In this document: positions 8,539 to 16,223 of the stretch, piece by piece
Position numbering within the stretch: position 1 is the first letter of the stretch
Layout of the letters: the number at the start of each line of letters is the position of its first letter
Assembly: GCA_040216555.1 (NCBI GenBank)
Contig: JAVJOW010000010.1
Span: forward strand, 1 to 64,000
Direction: 5' to 3'
DNA from: Arenibacter sp040216555
Lineage (GTDB): Bacteria; Bacteroidota; Bacteroidia; Flavobacteriales; Flavobacteriaceae
DNA length: 64,000 nt
The notes under the pieces: generated by a model
What the model was told of the DNA's origin: nothing
Seen by the model: only the letters and a program-made list of their open reading frames with translations
The model's database searches: none
Made by a program: the position numbers and the translations under genes

Positions 8539-9828
8539 TTACCTTAACCAATTCCATCGTTCTGCCCAATCCATTAGAACATTTGTTCTCCATTTTTGAA
8601 TTGTTTTGCCTCCTTGTAATTTTCCATCATAAAATTCTTTGTCCGATTTGTCAGAATACCAATTATTGCCTAGGACATAGTCGGATTCATGTTTTTTTCC
8701 CGGCCAGTGGTTGTCTATAACAATACTGCCTTTCAGAGCATCCAATTCCGGGATCTTGGAGGTGAATTTATAGTGTAATGTCTCCGCCTTTTTTGGGATG
8801 TATCTTATAACGTATTCCCCATTTCCAAGATGGTAGCCCGGCCACTTTTGAACCGATTTTCCATAAGGTACTTCCATCCAGAAACAAACGGAGTCTTTTG
8901 GAATGTTTGTTTTGGGTCCTTGTAGATGAAATTCAAGAATGGAGCAAAAAGCAACGGTATCCTTTAAGCTTGAGGGTTTGTTGAACACAATCCTAGGACT
9001 GTGGTTGATCTTTTCAAAGCTGCCGCCCCAACTTTCCTGCATCGGCTTATCTGGATTACCGTCCAACATATAGAGTAGGGACGGGGTATCGCCCATTTTT
9101 ATCTCACCATTATAATAGTTTTTAAAATCTTTCCCTAAATGCCCTGCCTCATTAATATAGCGATCATAATAATCGGAACTTTTTACACTATCAGGAACAT
9201 TGTTGTCGGAAAAAAAGCCGTAATAACTAGAGTTGACCTCAATAAACCATAGGTCGGGGAAGTTCTCCACTATATAGGCATAACTGTTTGCACTCCATTT
9301 TTTATTGGGGCCGCCAATCCAATAAACCTTAATTTTGTTCCGGATTTCTGGAGAATCATGCAGGGCTTGGGCCAAATCTTCCAAACCGCCCCATACCAAA
9401 ACCCAAAGCGGTTGATTGTTTTCTTCTTGTGCACATTTTATAATCCATTCAGACCCTTCAGTAGAGGTCTGGAAACCCCTAAAAGGGGCACCTCCTTTTC
9501 TGCCTTGTTTGGTAATAGCGCGTAAATAATGGGGTGCTGCCAAATCCTTGCTGTGTTTTTGAAGTTTTGGAAAATCTTTTTCATACAAATCTATCATACG
9601 AAGAATCTCCTCTTTGCTCCCTTGTCCATAGGAAGGGGATGAAACAAGACCTTCAAGCTTTATCAAATCACTATACATCAATAAATGTGTCATGGATTGA
9701 TTATCATCTGGGTCGGTACCTCCTATATCGGTACTGATCAAGACCCGTGGTTTAATGGGTACAGGGTCTTGGGCTACAACTTGGGTTGCAACAAAACCAA
9801 GGCATATCATTAAAATCGTTTTTTTCAT
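8539..9828 (-). CDS. secreted DUF1593 nucleoside-hydrolase-like protein
   Basis: The protein is 429 aa with a Sec signal peptide (MKKTILMICLGFVATQVVAQ). It begins after the signal with RVLISTDIGGTDPDDNQSMTHLLMY, which keeps the D-x-D-P-D-D calcium/ribose site of inosine-uridine nucleoside hydrolases in DUF1593 form. VWGGLEDLAQAL and YWIGGPNKKW follow. The C-terminal 150 residues form a beta-rich appendix, including FWMEVPYGKSVQKWPGY. Secreted members are common in polysaccharide-degrading Bacteroidota; a glycosidic substrate is likely but unproven. It is transcribed alone. Confidence 0.87.
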   Translation of the reverse strand: MKKTILMICLGFVATQVVAQDPVPIKPRVLISTDIGGTDPDDNQSMTHLLMYSDLIKLEGLVSSPSYGQGSKEEILRMIDLYEKDFPKLQKHSKDLAAPHYLRAITKQGRKGGAPFRGFQTSTEGSEWIIKCAQEENNQPLWVLVWGGLEDLAQALHDSPEIRNKIKVYWIGGPNKKWSANSYAYIVENFPDLWFIEVNSSYYGFFSDNNVPDSVKSSDYYDRYINEAGHLGKDFKNYYNGEIKMGDTPSLLYMLDGNPDKPMQESWGGSFEKINHSPRIVFNKPSSLKDTVAFCSILEFHLQGPKTNIPKDSVCFWMEVPYGKSVQKWPGYHLGNGEYVIRYIPKKAETLHYKFTSKIPELDALKGSIVIDNHWPGKKHESDYVLGNNWYSDKSDKEFYDGKLQGGKTIQKWRTNVLMDWAERWNWLR

Positions 9829-10031
9829 TTTTCCCTAAAATTAAATTTGATGGATACTTGCCAATATTGTATAAAAACTACCATAGAAATTATGACTAAT
9901 ATTCCTTTAAAAGTATACCCCCTTTTCAGGGCAGTTATAAAAGTTTAATTTACAATTTTATTTAAAAAGCAGGGATTGGGGCTTGCCGAAATATCTTTTT
10001 CTTAATTAGTAGTGCCAGAGCGGGGTATTTT

Positions 10032-10039
10032 CTATCTTT
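10032..10039 (+). promoter_or_regulatory. -7 box TATCTTTG, possibly leaderless transcript
   Basis: TATCTTTG matches the Bacteroidota -7 consensus TAnnTTTG exactly and ends only five bases before the queE ATG at 10045. Transcription would therefore start at or next to the initiation codon. No clear TTG-type -33 element is visible at the usual spacing. Confidence 0.55.
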
Positions 10040-10044
10040 GCGCC

Positions 10045-10677
10045 ATGGTAAAAGAAGATGTTTTAGCGTTGGTTGATCAAGGCCTTATGCTGCCTTTAAT
10101 GGAGGAGTTTTACACGATTCAGGGCGAAGGTTTCCATAAGGGGACCGCGGCCTATTTTATTCGTGTGGGCGGTTGTGACGTGGGTTGCCATTGGTGCGAC
10201 GTGAAGGAAAGTTGGAATGCGGAAACCCACCCTCCAACAGGAATAGACCATATTGTAACCAATGCGGCCAAATATTCCGATACCATAGTCATTACCGGGG
10301 GAGAACCTCTTACCTGGGATATGGGACCCCTAACGGAAGCCCTTAAGGCCAAAAACCTAAAGACCCATATAGAAACTTCCGGAGCCTATCCGCTTTCCGG
10401 AACCTGGGACTGGATCTGTCTGTCCCCCAAAAAGAATAAGTTGCCCGAAGGCATTATCTATGACAAGGCGCACGAATTAAAGATGATCGTGTACAATAAG
10501 CACGACTTTATTTTTGCCGAAGAACAGGCGGCCAAGACCAATAAGGATTGTATTTTGTACCTGCAGCCGGAATGGAGCGTAAGGGACAAGGTGGTTCCTT
10601 GGATCGTAGAGTATGTAATGCAAAATCCCAAGTGGAAAGTGTCCCTACAGACCCATAAGTATTTGAATATTCCGTAG
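10045..10677 (+). CDS. queE: 7-carboxy-7-deazaguanine synthase
   Basis: The protein is 210 aa from ATG 10045; an upstream in-frame GTG at 10012 would precede the promoter-like TATCTTTG and is rejected. It is a radical-SAM enzyme of the queuosine/7-deazaguanine pathway that converts 6-carboxytetrahydropterin to CDG. Seen: the EEFYTIQGEGFHKGTAAYFI substrate-binding start, the cluster motif CDVGCHWC (C-x3-C-x2-C), ITGGEPLTW, and the C-terminal LQPEW. This matches the Bacteroidota QueE length. No other que gene is in the window. Confidence 0.95.
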   Translation: MVKEDVLALVDQGLMLPLMEEFYTIQGEGFHKGTAAYFIRVGGCDVGCHWCDVKESWNAETHPPTGIDHIVTNAAKYSDTIVITGGEPLTWDMGPLTEALKAKNLKTHIETSGAYPLSGTWDWICLSPKKNKLPEGIIYDKAHELKMIVYNKHDFIFAEEQAAKTNKDCILYLQPEWSVRDKVVPWIVEYVMQNPKWKVSLQTHKYLNIP

Positions 10678-10690
10678 ACGGAAGTTGAAT

Positions 10691-10970
10691 GTTCAAAGTT
10701 GGAAAGTTTAAAGTTAAAGATCTTTGAATGCTGGATACTCATTACTGCTTAATAAACTTATTTCCTAAACTATAAGCTGGCACCCCTTCCGTCTCCTCGC
10801 CTGATAGTTGAGGATCCACCTTCCCCTAGCTAGGGGAAGGAGCTTTTTTTGAGCGTGATTGCTAGTTTTGCTGTCTTCTTCGCTCTCGACTACGCCAGCC
10901 TTCATGTATGTTGACTGAATCTCCTAAATGACGGCAACGACTTTGAACCTTGAACTTTCCAACTTTGAAC
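10691..10970. repeat. 18-bp perfect inverted repeat with heptad-phased GTTCAAA/TTTGAAC units
   Basis: Positions 10691-10708 are exactly the reverse complement of 10953-10970. Each arm is built of 7-8 base units around AAAG or CTTTGAA, and more such units follow at 10941-10952 and 10709-10715. The arms bracket the first copy of the 102-bp palindromic element. A related CCTTGAA doublet is at 58181-58194. Function is unknown. Confidence 0.7.
10772..10873. repeat. 102-bp dispersed element, copy 1, with central palindrome
   Basis: This copy matches 11113-11214 with only two mismatches seen. It contains a 22-bp perfect palindrome at 10819-10840 (half site CCTTCCCCTAG) followed by GAGCTTTTTTTGAG. 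It therefore resembles an intrinsic terminator as well as a palindromic repeat element. It lies downstream of queE and upstream of the dinB 3' end, where termination would be useful for both genes. Confidence 0.85.
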
Positions 10971-11070
10971 TTTAGGTACAGCTTCACTGTTTCCTTCCTC
11001 CAGTGGCTTCGACTCCGCTCAGCCACCTAGCTGTTCACTGTAATTTCTTCTATTTTCTTGGTTCTTTTTT

Positions 11071-11098
11071 CTCACTGCTCACTACTCACTACTCACTA
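11071..11098. repeat. heptamer array CTCACTR x4
   Basis: Four head-to-tail heptamers run CTCACTG, CTCACTA, CTCACTA, CTCACTA. They lie directly after GGTTCTTTTTT (11060-11070). The same 11-mer precedes the second array group at 11280-11290. Confidence 0.85.
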
Positions 11099-11112
11099 GT
11101 GATTAATTAACC

Positions 11113-11214
11113 ATAAGCAGGCACCCCTTCCGTCTCCTCGCCTGATAGTTGAGGATCCACCTTCCCCTAGCTAGGGGAAGGAGCTTTTTTTGAGCGTGAT
11201 TGCGAGTTTTGCTG
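11113..11214. repeat. 102-bp dispersed element, copy 2
   Basis: This is the second copy of the palindromic element, 341 bases after the first. Both copies are followed by unique sequence, GGTTCTTTTTT and then heptamer arrays. The whole patch therefore reads as a diverged duplication of a composite module. Confidence 0.85.
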
Positions 11215-11233
11215 CCTACTTTGATTTTTGTCT

Positions 11234-11261
11234 TCTAGTCTCTAGTCTCTAGTCTCTAGTC
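11234..11261. repeat. heptamer array TCTAGTC x4
   Basis: Four perfect tandem copies of TCTAGTC are followed by a decayed TCCAG unit. The period is again seven bases, which is incompatible with a coding function. Confidence 0.9.
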
Positions 11262-11303
11262 TCCAGATTTTTGGTTCTAGGTTCTTTTTTGTCAATTCTC
11301 AAT

Positions 11304-11412
11304 ACTGTGTACTGAAAACTGTTCACTGATTACTGTTCACTGTCCACTGACTACTGTTTACTGAACTGACCATTGTTTATTGTTCATTGCTAATTGTTCA
11401 CTGCCCACTGAA
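11304..11412. repeat. degenerate heptamer array ACTGNNN x9 and NAYTGNN x6
   Basis: From 11304 to 11366 the tetranucleotide ACTG recurs every seven bases nine times, with three variable bases between. After a four-base phase shift, six more heptamers (CATTGTT, TATTGTT, CATTGCT, AATTGTT, CACTGCC, CACTGAA) run from 11371 to 11412. The array ends seven bases before the dinB stop. Positional conservation of the core with free intervening bases is unusual for simple slippage. Confidence 0.88.
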
Positions 11413-11418
11413 GACAGC

Positions 11419-12633
11419 TCACTGTTTCCTATGCGCCAATACAATAGGGGGCTGGCCGTTGAAGGGATTGTGCATTCTGCCAATGGTCTTGGCGCCCATG
11501 CCGGAGGCCCTTATAACGCTCTTGTCCCCATAGCGTTCCCTTATCTTGTCCAAGGCGTTGTACAGGTTTAATATTTCCTCGGTATCATCAAATAGATCTA
11601 TCTGGTAGTTGCCCTGAACCAAATGACTGAAACGAATACCGATAAGCCTGATCAACAACCTTTTGTTGTACAAGGTATTGAACAGGTCCAAAATCTTGGG
11701 GATCAGGATATGGTCCGCACTGGTGTACGGAATCTTTAGTTGTTTGGAATAGGTATTAAAATCGGAATAGCGAATTTTTACCGCAATGCAGGCGGTAAGT
11801 TTTTTTCCCCTCCGCAACTGATAGGCCAGATTTTCGGTCATGGCAATAAGGATCCCCCTTAGTTTAATGACATCTATGGTATCCCTCTCAAAAGTACGTT
11901 CGGTGGAAATGGATTTACGTTCGGAAAAAGGGATAACAGGGGTATTGTCTATACCATTGGCCCGTTTCCATATTACGCCCCCATTGGCACCCAATACCCG
12001 CTGCATCATATCCATGGGCATTTCTTGGATTGTCTTTATTTGCCGTAATCCCAAATTGCGGAGGGTCTGGTAGGTCTTGTCGCCTACCATAGGTATTTTT
12101 TTAATGGATAAGGGCGCTAAAAAAGGTTTCTCATGGCCTATATCTATCTTCAGTTCATTGTTGGGCTTGGCCTCATTGGTGGCTACTTTGGATACTACCT
12201 TGTTTACCGACAGGCCAAAGGAAATGGGAAGTCCGGTTTCCTTGATAATTTTATGGCGCAGTTCGGTAGAGAATTGGTGACAACCATAAAAACGGTCCAT
12301 TCCCGTAAGATCTGCATAAAATTCATCTATGCTGGACTTTTCGAAGACCGGTACCTGCTCTTTGATAATATCGGTAACGATATCGGAATGTTTGCTGTAG
12401 GTTCCCGCATTCCCTTTTATGATAATGGCTTCCGGACAGAGTTCCTTGGCCATTTTCATAGGCATACCGGAATGCACCCCAAAACCTCTGGTCTCGTAGC
12501 TACATGCGGCAACCACCCCTCTGTCGCTAACGCCGCCAACAAGTATGGGCCTATGCTCCAGTTTACTGTCCTGAAGTCGCTCTACGGATACAAAAAAGGT
12601 ATCCAAATCCAAATGAAGTATTGTTTTGTTCAT
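11419..12633 (-). CDS. dinB: Y-family DNA polymerase IV
   Basis: The protein is 404 aa. It is an error-prone lesion-bypass polymerase. Seen: the N-terminal catalytic HLDLDTFFVSVER, the second catalytic acidic motif SSIDEFYADLTG, SYETRGFGVHSGMPM in the fingers, and the helix-hairpin-helix GLRQIKTIQEM. The little-finger domain covers roughly residues 230-345. The terminal 40 residues are basic and probably disordered; no clear beta-clamp motif was found by eye. Upstream, 24 bases from the start, lies a 44-bp dyad that may be an operator. The two small membrane-protein genes are further upstream on the same strand. Confidence 0.93.
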   Translation of the reverse strand: MNKTILHLDLDTFFVSVERLQDSKLEHRPILVGGVSDRGVVAACSYETRGFGVHSGMPMKMAKELCPEAIIIKGNAGTYSKHSDIVTDIIKEQVPVFEKSSIDEFYADLTGMDRFYGCHQFSTELRHKIIKETGLPISFGLSVNKVVSKVATNEAKPNNELKIDIGHEKPFLAPLSIKKIPMVGDKTYQTLRNLGLRQIKTIQEMPMDMMQRVLGANGGVIWKRANGIDNTPVIPFSERKSISTERTFERDTIDVIKLRGILIAMTENLAYQLRRGKKLTACIAVKIRYSDFNTYSKQLKIPYTSADHILIPKILDLFNTLYNKRLLIRLIGIRFSHLVQGNYQIDLFDDTEEILNLYNALDKIRERYGDKSVIRASGMGAKTIGRMHNPFNGQPPIVLAHRKQ

Positions 12634-12656
12634 CGCACACCAAAAAAAGGTATGCT

Positions 12657-12700
12657 AAATTATGGAATATTTCCAATATTTTGGATAATATCCATAATTT
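12657..12700. promoter_or_regulatory. 44-bp dyad symmetry upstream of dinB
   Basis: AAATTATGGA (12657-12666) pairs perfectly with TCCATAATTT (12691-12700), and an inner TCCAA-TATT-TTGGA (12672-12685) shares the same centre. About 17 of 22 arm positions are complementary. It is placed where a repressor of dinB would bind. No LexA gene is in the window, and a Bacteroidota SOS box of this form is not known to me. Confidence 0.5.
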
Positions 12701-12842
12701 ATTTGAAGGCAACTTATCATTGGACCAACATCAAAAACACTGTCAAGGTTATATTGTTCAAGTGGGGGAACTACATAACATTAAAAAAAATAGTGTACAA
12801 TTGAAAGCTTGCAGCACCTTATGCTTTTGCTATAAGGCAATA

Positions 12843-12989
12843 CTATTCAAAGGTGTACAACAGAATTGAGAACAAGGCTAGGAAAAAGCAAAGGAACACC
12901 AAGATCAATAACAATTTCAGTGTCATTGGAACCTCGATCCCATCACTTTTTCCTACCAATAATTCTCTTAAATGCTGCATACCTTTCAT
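12843..12989 (-). CDS. 48-aa single-pass membrane protein
   Basis: The frame ATG 12989 to TAG encodes 48 residues: a polar N-terminus (MKGMQHLRELLVGKSDGIEV) followed by a strongly hydrophobic helix (about residues 26-45) ending in YTFE. An alternative start is Met4. Support is its clean soluble-then-TM architecture, its position directly behind another tiny membrane gene on the same strand, and the lack of any better frame. The family was not recognised. Function is unknown. Confidence 0.6.
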   Translation of the reverse strand: MKGMQHLRELLVGKSDGIEVPMTLKLLLILVFLCFFLALFSILLYTFE

Positions 12990-13149
12990 CTGATTATTTT
13001 TATTGTTTTTTTAATCGGTCAGATGCAATTCGCCAATACATATTTACTCACAATCCTTTTGGTCGCATTCCGATTTTCGCAAATCTTCAATTTCGGTTTT
13101 ATCCGCAAAAAACCATGGCTCATTTTATACTAATGCGCTTCGCTTTTTA

Positions 13150-13320
13150 TTAGTCCCAAACAAATCCGGTGGTCAGTCTAAAAATGAAAGCGTACAGTAC
13201 AATGGCAAACATAGCTATACTGAACCATAAGAAAACTTTGAAATAATTTTTAACAATAATGTTTCCCAGGTTTTTGAATCCTTCTAAATAAATTTCTTTT
13301 ACGAGTAATAATGTTTTCAT
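13150..13320 (-). CDS. 56-aa small membrane protein, DUF6747-like
   Basis: ATG 13320 to TAA gives 56 residues: a basic amphipathic N-terminal half (MKTLLLVKEIYLEGFKNLGN) and a hydrophobic helix (about 27-48) with a C-terminal RLTTGFVWD. From memory this resembles the flavobacterial DUF6747 family of tiny proteins; that needs a profile search. The A-rich AACAAAAAGT before the ATG is typical of initiation regions in this phylum. It lies 160 bases upstream of the 48-aa gene, and the two may form a small unit. Confidence 0.7.
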   Translation of the reverse strand: MKTLLLVKEIYLEGFKNLGNIIVKNYFKVFLWFSIAMFAIVLYAFIFRLTTGFVWD

Positions 13321-13724
13321 ACTTTTTGTTTAATATTATATGACAAAATTCGACCGGCCTTGTCCCAAACAGAAATTTAGTGGTCAAAAGGAAAAAAAAA
13401 AGGTCAAAAAACGAGCGGAATATTTTTACGCGGACAAACGGTAATTTACTAGGGATAAACCGCAGTTGTCCATAATGACCTAACTGTTATTTTACAGGTA
13501 TTATTGGTTGTTTGTCGAAGAGCAGATCATCTATCCGTACTTGTATATAGAAGGTTTAGCCAAGTTTGGCCTAAAACAAATAGATTGTGAAAGAATGGTT
13601 TTGGGCCTGTCCAAAAATCATTGAACAGGCATCTGCCAAAAAATAATTAGGCCGAAAAAACTGTGATTTACCACCTTCCCATGATGAGATGTTCAGAAAT
13701 AATTATGGGCCGGTCCCTATGGTA
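13321..13724. other. intergenic region, no gene seen
   Basis: This is 404 bases between the tesB stop and the small membrane-protein gene, both on the minus strand. It includes an A-run (about 13390-13400) and scattered short frames without homology signs. It must hold the promoter of the 56-aa gene, but no exact TAnnTTTG was found at a convincing distance. Confidence 0.5.
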
Positions 13725-14591
13725 TTAATCAGCCTTAGTGCTGCGCATTAAACCTTCCTGTGCAACAGAGGCCACCAGAACACCATTTCTGTCAAAAATA
13801 CTGCCCCTGGAAAAGCCTCTGGAATTGCAGGCACTGGGACTGTCCATGGTATATAAAAGCCATTCGTCTATTTTAAAATTCCGGTGGAACCAAATGGCAT
13901 GGTCTATACTGGCATAAAAAGTTTTTCCTTTCCTGAGTTCCTCACGATGGGGAAGGGAGGCGGTGGTTAGGATATTGTAGTCGGAGGCGTAGGCCAATAA
14001 TTGTTGCTGCAGGGGCAGATCGGCTTTTACCTTCTCCGTAGCGCGCATCCACATATGGTTAAATGGGGGGCCATCTTTGGCAAGCAGGGAAGTTAGGCGT
14101 TCTACGGGCTTAAACTCGAATACCTTGGGATGGGTAAGCTTGATAAGGTTATAGGAGTCCGGATCTGTTTTTTTCATTTCCTCAATTTGCTCCAAGCTGT
14201 TCATCAACTTTTTTGGAGTTATAAGATTGGGCATGGTCATTTGGTGTTCCACACCATCTTCCTGAACCTGAAAAGACGCAGCCATATTAAAAATGGCCTT
14301 ACCGTTCTGCTTGGCTACCACCCTACGCGTAGTAAAACTACGGCCGTCCCTTAAATAATCTACTTCATAGGTAATGGGAATACTCAGATCTCCCCCCAAA
14401 ATAAAATATCCGTGCATGGAGTGTGCAATACGATCATCGGCAACCGTTTGGTAGGCGGCGTGCAAAGACTGTCCCAGTACCTGTCCTCCGAAAACCCTGC
14501 CCCAAGGGGCCTGATAGTTTTGTCCCACAAAGGTATTGTCATTTATGCGTTCCAAGGTAAGTAATTGTATAAGTTCTTCTAAGTTGCTCAT
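13725..14591 (-). CDS. tesB: acyl-CoA thioesterase II
   Basis: The protein is 288 aa, a double hot-dog thioesterase that hydrolyses medium- and long-chain acyl-CoA to free fatty acid and CoA. Seen: the first hot-dog VFGGQVLGQSLHAAYQTV, HSMHGYFILGGD, and the second hot-dog with ASDYNILTTASLPH (the D of the catalytic Asp/Gln/Thr set) and SIDHAIWFHRNFKIDEWLLY. Length is normal. It is 44 bases downstream of the acyl-CoA carboxylase beta gene on the same strand, so an operon with the carboxylase is plausible. Confidence 0.93.
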   Translation of the reverse strand: MSNLEELIQLLTLERINDNTFVGQNYQAPWGRVFGGQVLGQSLHAAYQTVADDRIAHSMHGYFILGGDLSIPITYEVDYLRDGRSFTTRRVVAKQNGKAIFNMAASFQVQEDGVEHQMTMPNLITPKKLMNSLEQIEEMKKTDPDSYNLIKLTHPKVFEFKPVERLTSLLAKDGPPFNHMWMRATEKVKADLPLQQQLLAYASDYNILTTASLPHREELRKGKTFYASIDHAIWFHRNFKIDEWLLYTMDSPSACNSRGFSRGSIFDRNGVLVASVAQEGLMRSTKAD

Positions 14592-14635
14592 GTGCTGTTA
14601 TCGATTCAAAATTACGCTAAGTGATCAGCAATAGA

Positions 14636-16177
14636 TTACAAAGGTATGTTACCATGTTTTTTCTTGGGCAGATGTACCACTTTATTTTCTAGCAGCGTAA
14701 AGGCTTTTATCAGTTTCCTACGGGTATCCTTGGGGAGGATCACTTCATCTATAAACCCTCTTTCGGCAGCGCTGTACGGATTGGCGAATTTATTGGCGTA
14801 TTCCTCCTCTTTTTCCTTTAGTTTGGCTTCTGGATCCTCTGCGGAATCGATTTCTTTCCTAAAGATGATCTCACTGGCCCCTTTGGCTCCCATTACCGCA
14901 ATTTCTGCACTGGGCCAGGCATAATTGAGGTCGGCTCCGATATGTTTGGAGTTCATAACATCATAGGCCCCACCATAGGCCTTCCTGGTAATAACGGTTA
15001 CTTTGGGAACCGTTGCCTCACTAAGGGCATAGAGCAGTTTGGCACCATTGGTAATTATGCCGTTCCATTCCTGATCGGTGCCCGGCAGGAATCCGGGAAC
15101 ATCTACCAATACCAAAAGCGGAATATTGAAACAATCGCAGCATCTGGTAAATCGGGCCGCTTTTTTGGAACTGTTTACATCCAAAACCCCGGCCAGACTC
15201 ATGGGCTGATTGGCAACGATCCCGATACTTTTTCCGGCCAGTCTGGCAAAGCCCACAACAATATTTTCCGCATAATACTTATGGACTTCGAAGAATGGGG
15301 AATCGTCTATGATTTCATTGATAATATGCCTCATATCATAAGGCTGATTGGCATTTTCTGGAATAATGGTTTCCAACTTTTCCCTGATTTCGGTATTTAG
15401 GGAATAGGGGAGTGCCTTGGGCGTATCTTCACAATTCTGCGGTAAATAACCAATAAGTTCCTTTATTTGAGCCAGACATTCCAGATCATTTTCAGCCGTA
15501 AAATGGGTGACCCCGGATTTGGTAGCATGGGTCATTGCCCCGCCCAATTCTTCCGAACTCACCGCTTCATTGGTCACGGTTTTAACTACATTGGGACCGG
15601 TGACGAACATATAACTGGAATTTTCCACCATCAGGGTAAAGTCGGTCATAGCGGGGGAGTAGACGGCTCCTCCGGCACAGGGTCCCATAATGGCGGATAT
15701 TTGCGGGATAACCCCGGAGGCCATTACATTCCTGTGAAAGATATCGGCATAGCCGCCAAGCGATCGTACCCCTTCCTGTATCCGAGCCCCGCCGCTATCG
15801 TTCAGTCCAATCAGGGGGACTCCTATCTTCATAGCCATATCCATTACCTTACATATCTTTTCGGCATGGGTTTCCGAAAGGGAACCTCCAAATACGGTAA
15901 AATCCTGGGCGAAAACACAGACCTGTCTCCCATTGATGGTTCCATATCCGGTGACTACACCATCCCCATAAAAAATCTGCTTGCCCATACCAAAGTCTTT
16001 GGTCCTATGGGTTACCAGTGCACCGAGTTCTTCAAACGAACCTGCGTCCAATAGAAAATGAATTCGCTCACGGGCGGTAAGCTTGCCTTTCGAATGTTGG
16101 GTTTCAATGCGTTTTTGGCCGCCACCCAATTGAGCCTGGGCAATTTTATCTTCGAGTTTTTTAATTCTATCCTTCAT
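14636..16177 (-). CDS. acyl-CoA carboxylase carboxyltransferase (beta) subunit
   Basis: The protein is 513 aa, the PccB/MmdA-type carboxyltransferase that moves CO2 from carboxybiotin to an acyl-CoA. Seen: the first crotonase-like half with GLNDSGGARIQEGV and GPCAGGAVYSPAMTDF, and the second with DVPGFLPGTDQE, ITRKAYGGAYDVM and WPSAEIAVMGAKGA. The key position for acyl-chain choice cannot be read by eye, so propionyl- and acetyl-CoA both remain possible. It lies 46 bases downstream of the biotin carboxylase gene; the three carboxylase genes form one minus-strand operon. Confidence 0.93.
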   Translation of the reverse strand: MKDRIKKLEDKIAQAQLGGGQKRIETQHSKGKLTARERIHFLLDAGSFEELGALVTHRTKDFGMGKQIFYGDGVVTGYGTINGRQVCVFAQDFTVFGGSLSETHAEKICKVMDMAMKIGVPLIGLNDSGGARIQEGVRSLGGYADIFHRNVMASGVIPQISAIMGPCAGGAVYSPAMTDFTLMVENSSYMFVTGPNVVKTVTNEAVSSEELGGAMTHATKSGVTHFTAENDLECLAQIKELIGYLPQNCEDTPKALPYSLNTEIREKLETIIPENANQPYDMRHIINEIIDDSPFFEVHKYYAENIVVGFARLAGKSIGIVANQPMSLAGVLDVNSSKKAARFTRCCDCFNIPLLVLVDVPGFLPGTDQEWNGIITNGAKLLYALSEATVPKVTVITRKAYGGAYDVMNSKHIGADLNYAWPSAEIAVMGAKGASEIIFRKEIDSAEDPEAKLKEKEEEYANKFANPYSAAERGFIDEVILPKDTRRKLIKAFTLLENKVVHLPKKKHGNIPL

Positions 16178-16223
16178 TAAATAATGCTTTATGCCATTTT
16201 AGACTATTGGTCCTATTTGGTGC

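Noticed and set aside
10819..10840. attachment site of a mobile element
   Set aside because: The palindrome is duplicated with its context, but there is no integrase, transposase or tRNA end near it.
11071..11412. CRISPR array
   Set aside because: Units are only seven bases and directly abut each other; there are no 25-45 base spacers and no cas gene.
12133..12804. 223-residue plus-strand frame overlapping dinB
   Set aside because: It is antisense to well-supported dinB codons, has mixed composition and no domain signs, and ends beside the dinB operator dyad.
12866..13153. 95-residue plus-strand frame in the gap downstream of dinB
   Set aside because: It runs antisense to the 48-aa membrane gene, which has a better TM architecture and start context.
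15467..16054. 195-residue plus-strand frame in the acyl-CoA carboxylase gene
   Set aside because: It is a shadow of the carboxyltransferase with no recognisable motif.
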